Assembly: GCF_002154725.1 (NCBI RefSeq)
Contig: NZ_MTAW01000235.1
Location: 62,001 to 126,000, forward strand
Source of the DNA: Nostoc sp. 106C
GTDB taxonomy: Bacteria > Cyanobacteriota > Cyanobacteriia > Cyanobacteriales > Nostocaceae
Length of the DNA: 64,000 nt
Reading direction: 5' to 3'
The notes under the pieces: model-generated
Seen by the model: only the letters and a program-made list of their open reading frames with translations
Database searches by the model: none
What the model was told of the DNA's origin: nothing
In this document: positions 63,385 to 64,000 of the stretch, piece by piece
Layout: the number at the start of each line of letters is the position of its first letter
Position numbering within the stretch: the first letter of the stretch is position 1
Translations under genes and position numbers: made by a program

Positions 63385-64000
63385 TTTCCGTTTTCCCCGT
63401 TATGGGACACGCTGTAAATAACTATTAAATTTGCAGATCGTTAAGTATGGACAAGCATTCACAATCTTAGCGATATATAATCAAGGTTTGACTCTATTTA
63501 AGTTAATAAGCTTGCCCATAAACATTTTATTTTAACGATATCTGCTAATTTAGATAGTTACTCCGATAGGATGTTACTACCTCAAATTTATCTAAGACAC
63601 AGATAGTAGACAGAATTGCATAATTTCAATAATTATTGCAATATTTATTTTAGCTAACTAATCTTTAAATAAATCCTGGAATTCTAGCTGATTTTACTAT
63701 CTAAAACTAACAAAATACCAGCATTCTCTACTTGACATATTTACGTCATAAAATGTCCATAAAATTGACATATTCACCCGTTAATTTATAAATAATTTGT
63801 TTAAATTACTTAAGCCTGGCAAAATTGGTTTTTATCTTTTTGATAAATATTATTAATGTATATAGCCTCAATGAGTTGTAAAATTATTCGTTGAGTCAGG
63901 AAAAAGGAAAGAAGGATCTACATATTTACTTTGTTTTTTCATAAATCAAATAGGACTGCTATAGTAACTGTAAATAATAGTAAATTTAAAATTATTGCTA
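63385..64000. other. AT-rich end of window, no gene seen
   Basis: About 615 bp upstream of the histidine kinase. Low GC, many poly-A/T runs, no frame with a ribosome site. The window edge prevents a decision on the next gene. Confidence 0.5.

Noticed and set aside
1-64000. CRISPR arrays or phage genes
   Set aside because: No regularly spaced direct repeats with unique spacers and no structural or integrase genes were seen; the tandem repeats present are short degenerate heptamers.

Overview
The window reads as chromosome of a filamentous, probably heterocyst-forming cyanobacterium of the Nostoc/Anabaena group. The support is a phycobilisome toolkit (an NblB-type HEAT protein and a CpcS/CpeS-type lyase), cyanophycin genes (cphB-cphA), paired flavodiiron proteins, a group 2 sigma factor of the SigD type next to carB and a Dps gene, frequent HIP1 palindromes (GCGATCGC), and many short tandem heptamer-like repeats between genes. 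No phage, CRISPR array, rRNA or complete insertion sequence was seen. Most of the window is ordinary core genome. The accessory signals are small repeats and two candidate miniature mobile elements.

Layout. 1-8.7 kb (all minus): nblB-like, CBS-pair protein, mutT, DUF760 protein, sigD, carB, dps. 9.2-10.2 kb (plus): a small Cys-rich protein and a ferredoxin-fold protein. 10.3-10.6 kb: a 224-bp MITE-like element with a 6-bp target duplication. 10.9-15.2 kb (minus): an AT-rich GT39-type membrane glycosyltransferase, then phnD-phnC-phnE for phosphonate/phosphite-type uptake. 15.4-15.9 kb: a broken DUF559 nuclease gene enclosed by a ~40-bp inverted repeat. 16-25.8 kb: metabolic genes (cupin, RidA, Nudix, malQ), rodZ-like and rRNA pseudouridine synthase, DUF2993, cdsA, cbiT, a Ser/Thr kinase and tatA. 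25.9-29.6 kb: cphB-cphA (minus). 30.4-36.1 kb (plus): trmD, ispF, a family 5 solute-binding lipoprotein, larB, a small membrane protein and argH. 36.2-42.9 kb: a 54-aa basic protein, a 1.1-kb AT-rich non-coding stretch, Nudix, alpha/beta hydrolase, a cation/proton antiporter, and coaX-TrkA-type-DUF3124 (minus). 43-48 kb: flv3-flv1, an RRM protein and the phycobiliprotein lyase. 48.5-54.3 kb: an RND efflux pair and a family 2 glycosyltransferase. 54.7-58.9 kb: the translation/secretion cluster rplS, tRNA-Trp, secE, nusG, rplK, rplA, rplJ, rplL. 59-63.4 kb (minus): a second Ser/Thr kinase and a hybrid histidine kinase.

How it fits together: nitrogen storage (cyanophycin made by CphA and cut by CphB), arginine and pyrimidine supply (argH, carB), light-harvesting maintenance (NblB-like, lyase), and oxygen/iron defence (Flv3/Flv1, Dps with an unusual His-type ferroxidase site) are all present. 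The main oddities are GA-rich or heptamer repeats that run into reading frames (trmD 3' end, coaX, RND permease, coaX and flv1 5' ends) or supply start codons (ispF, larB), the inverted-repeat-bounded DUF559 cassette, the MITE, and a tiny in-frame leader ORF before the RND adaptor. Several starts were moved inward from the longest reading frame where a Shine-Dalgarno site or family homology favoured it; this is stated in each entry.
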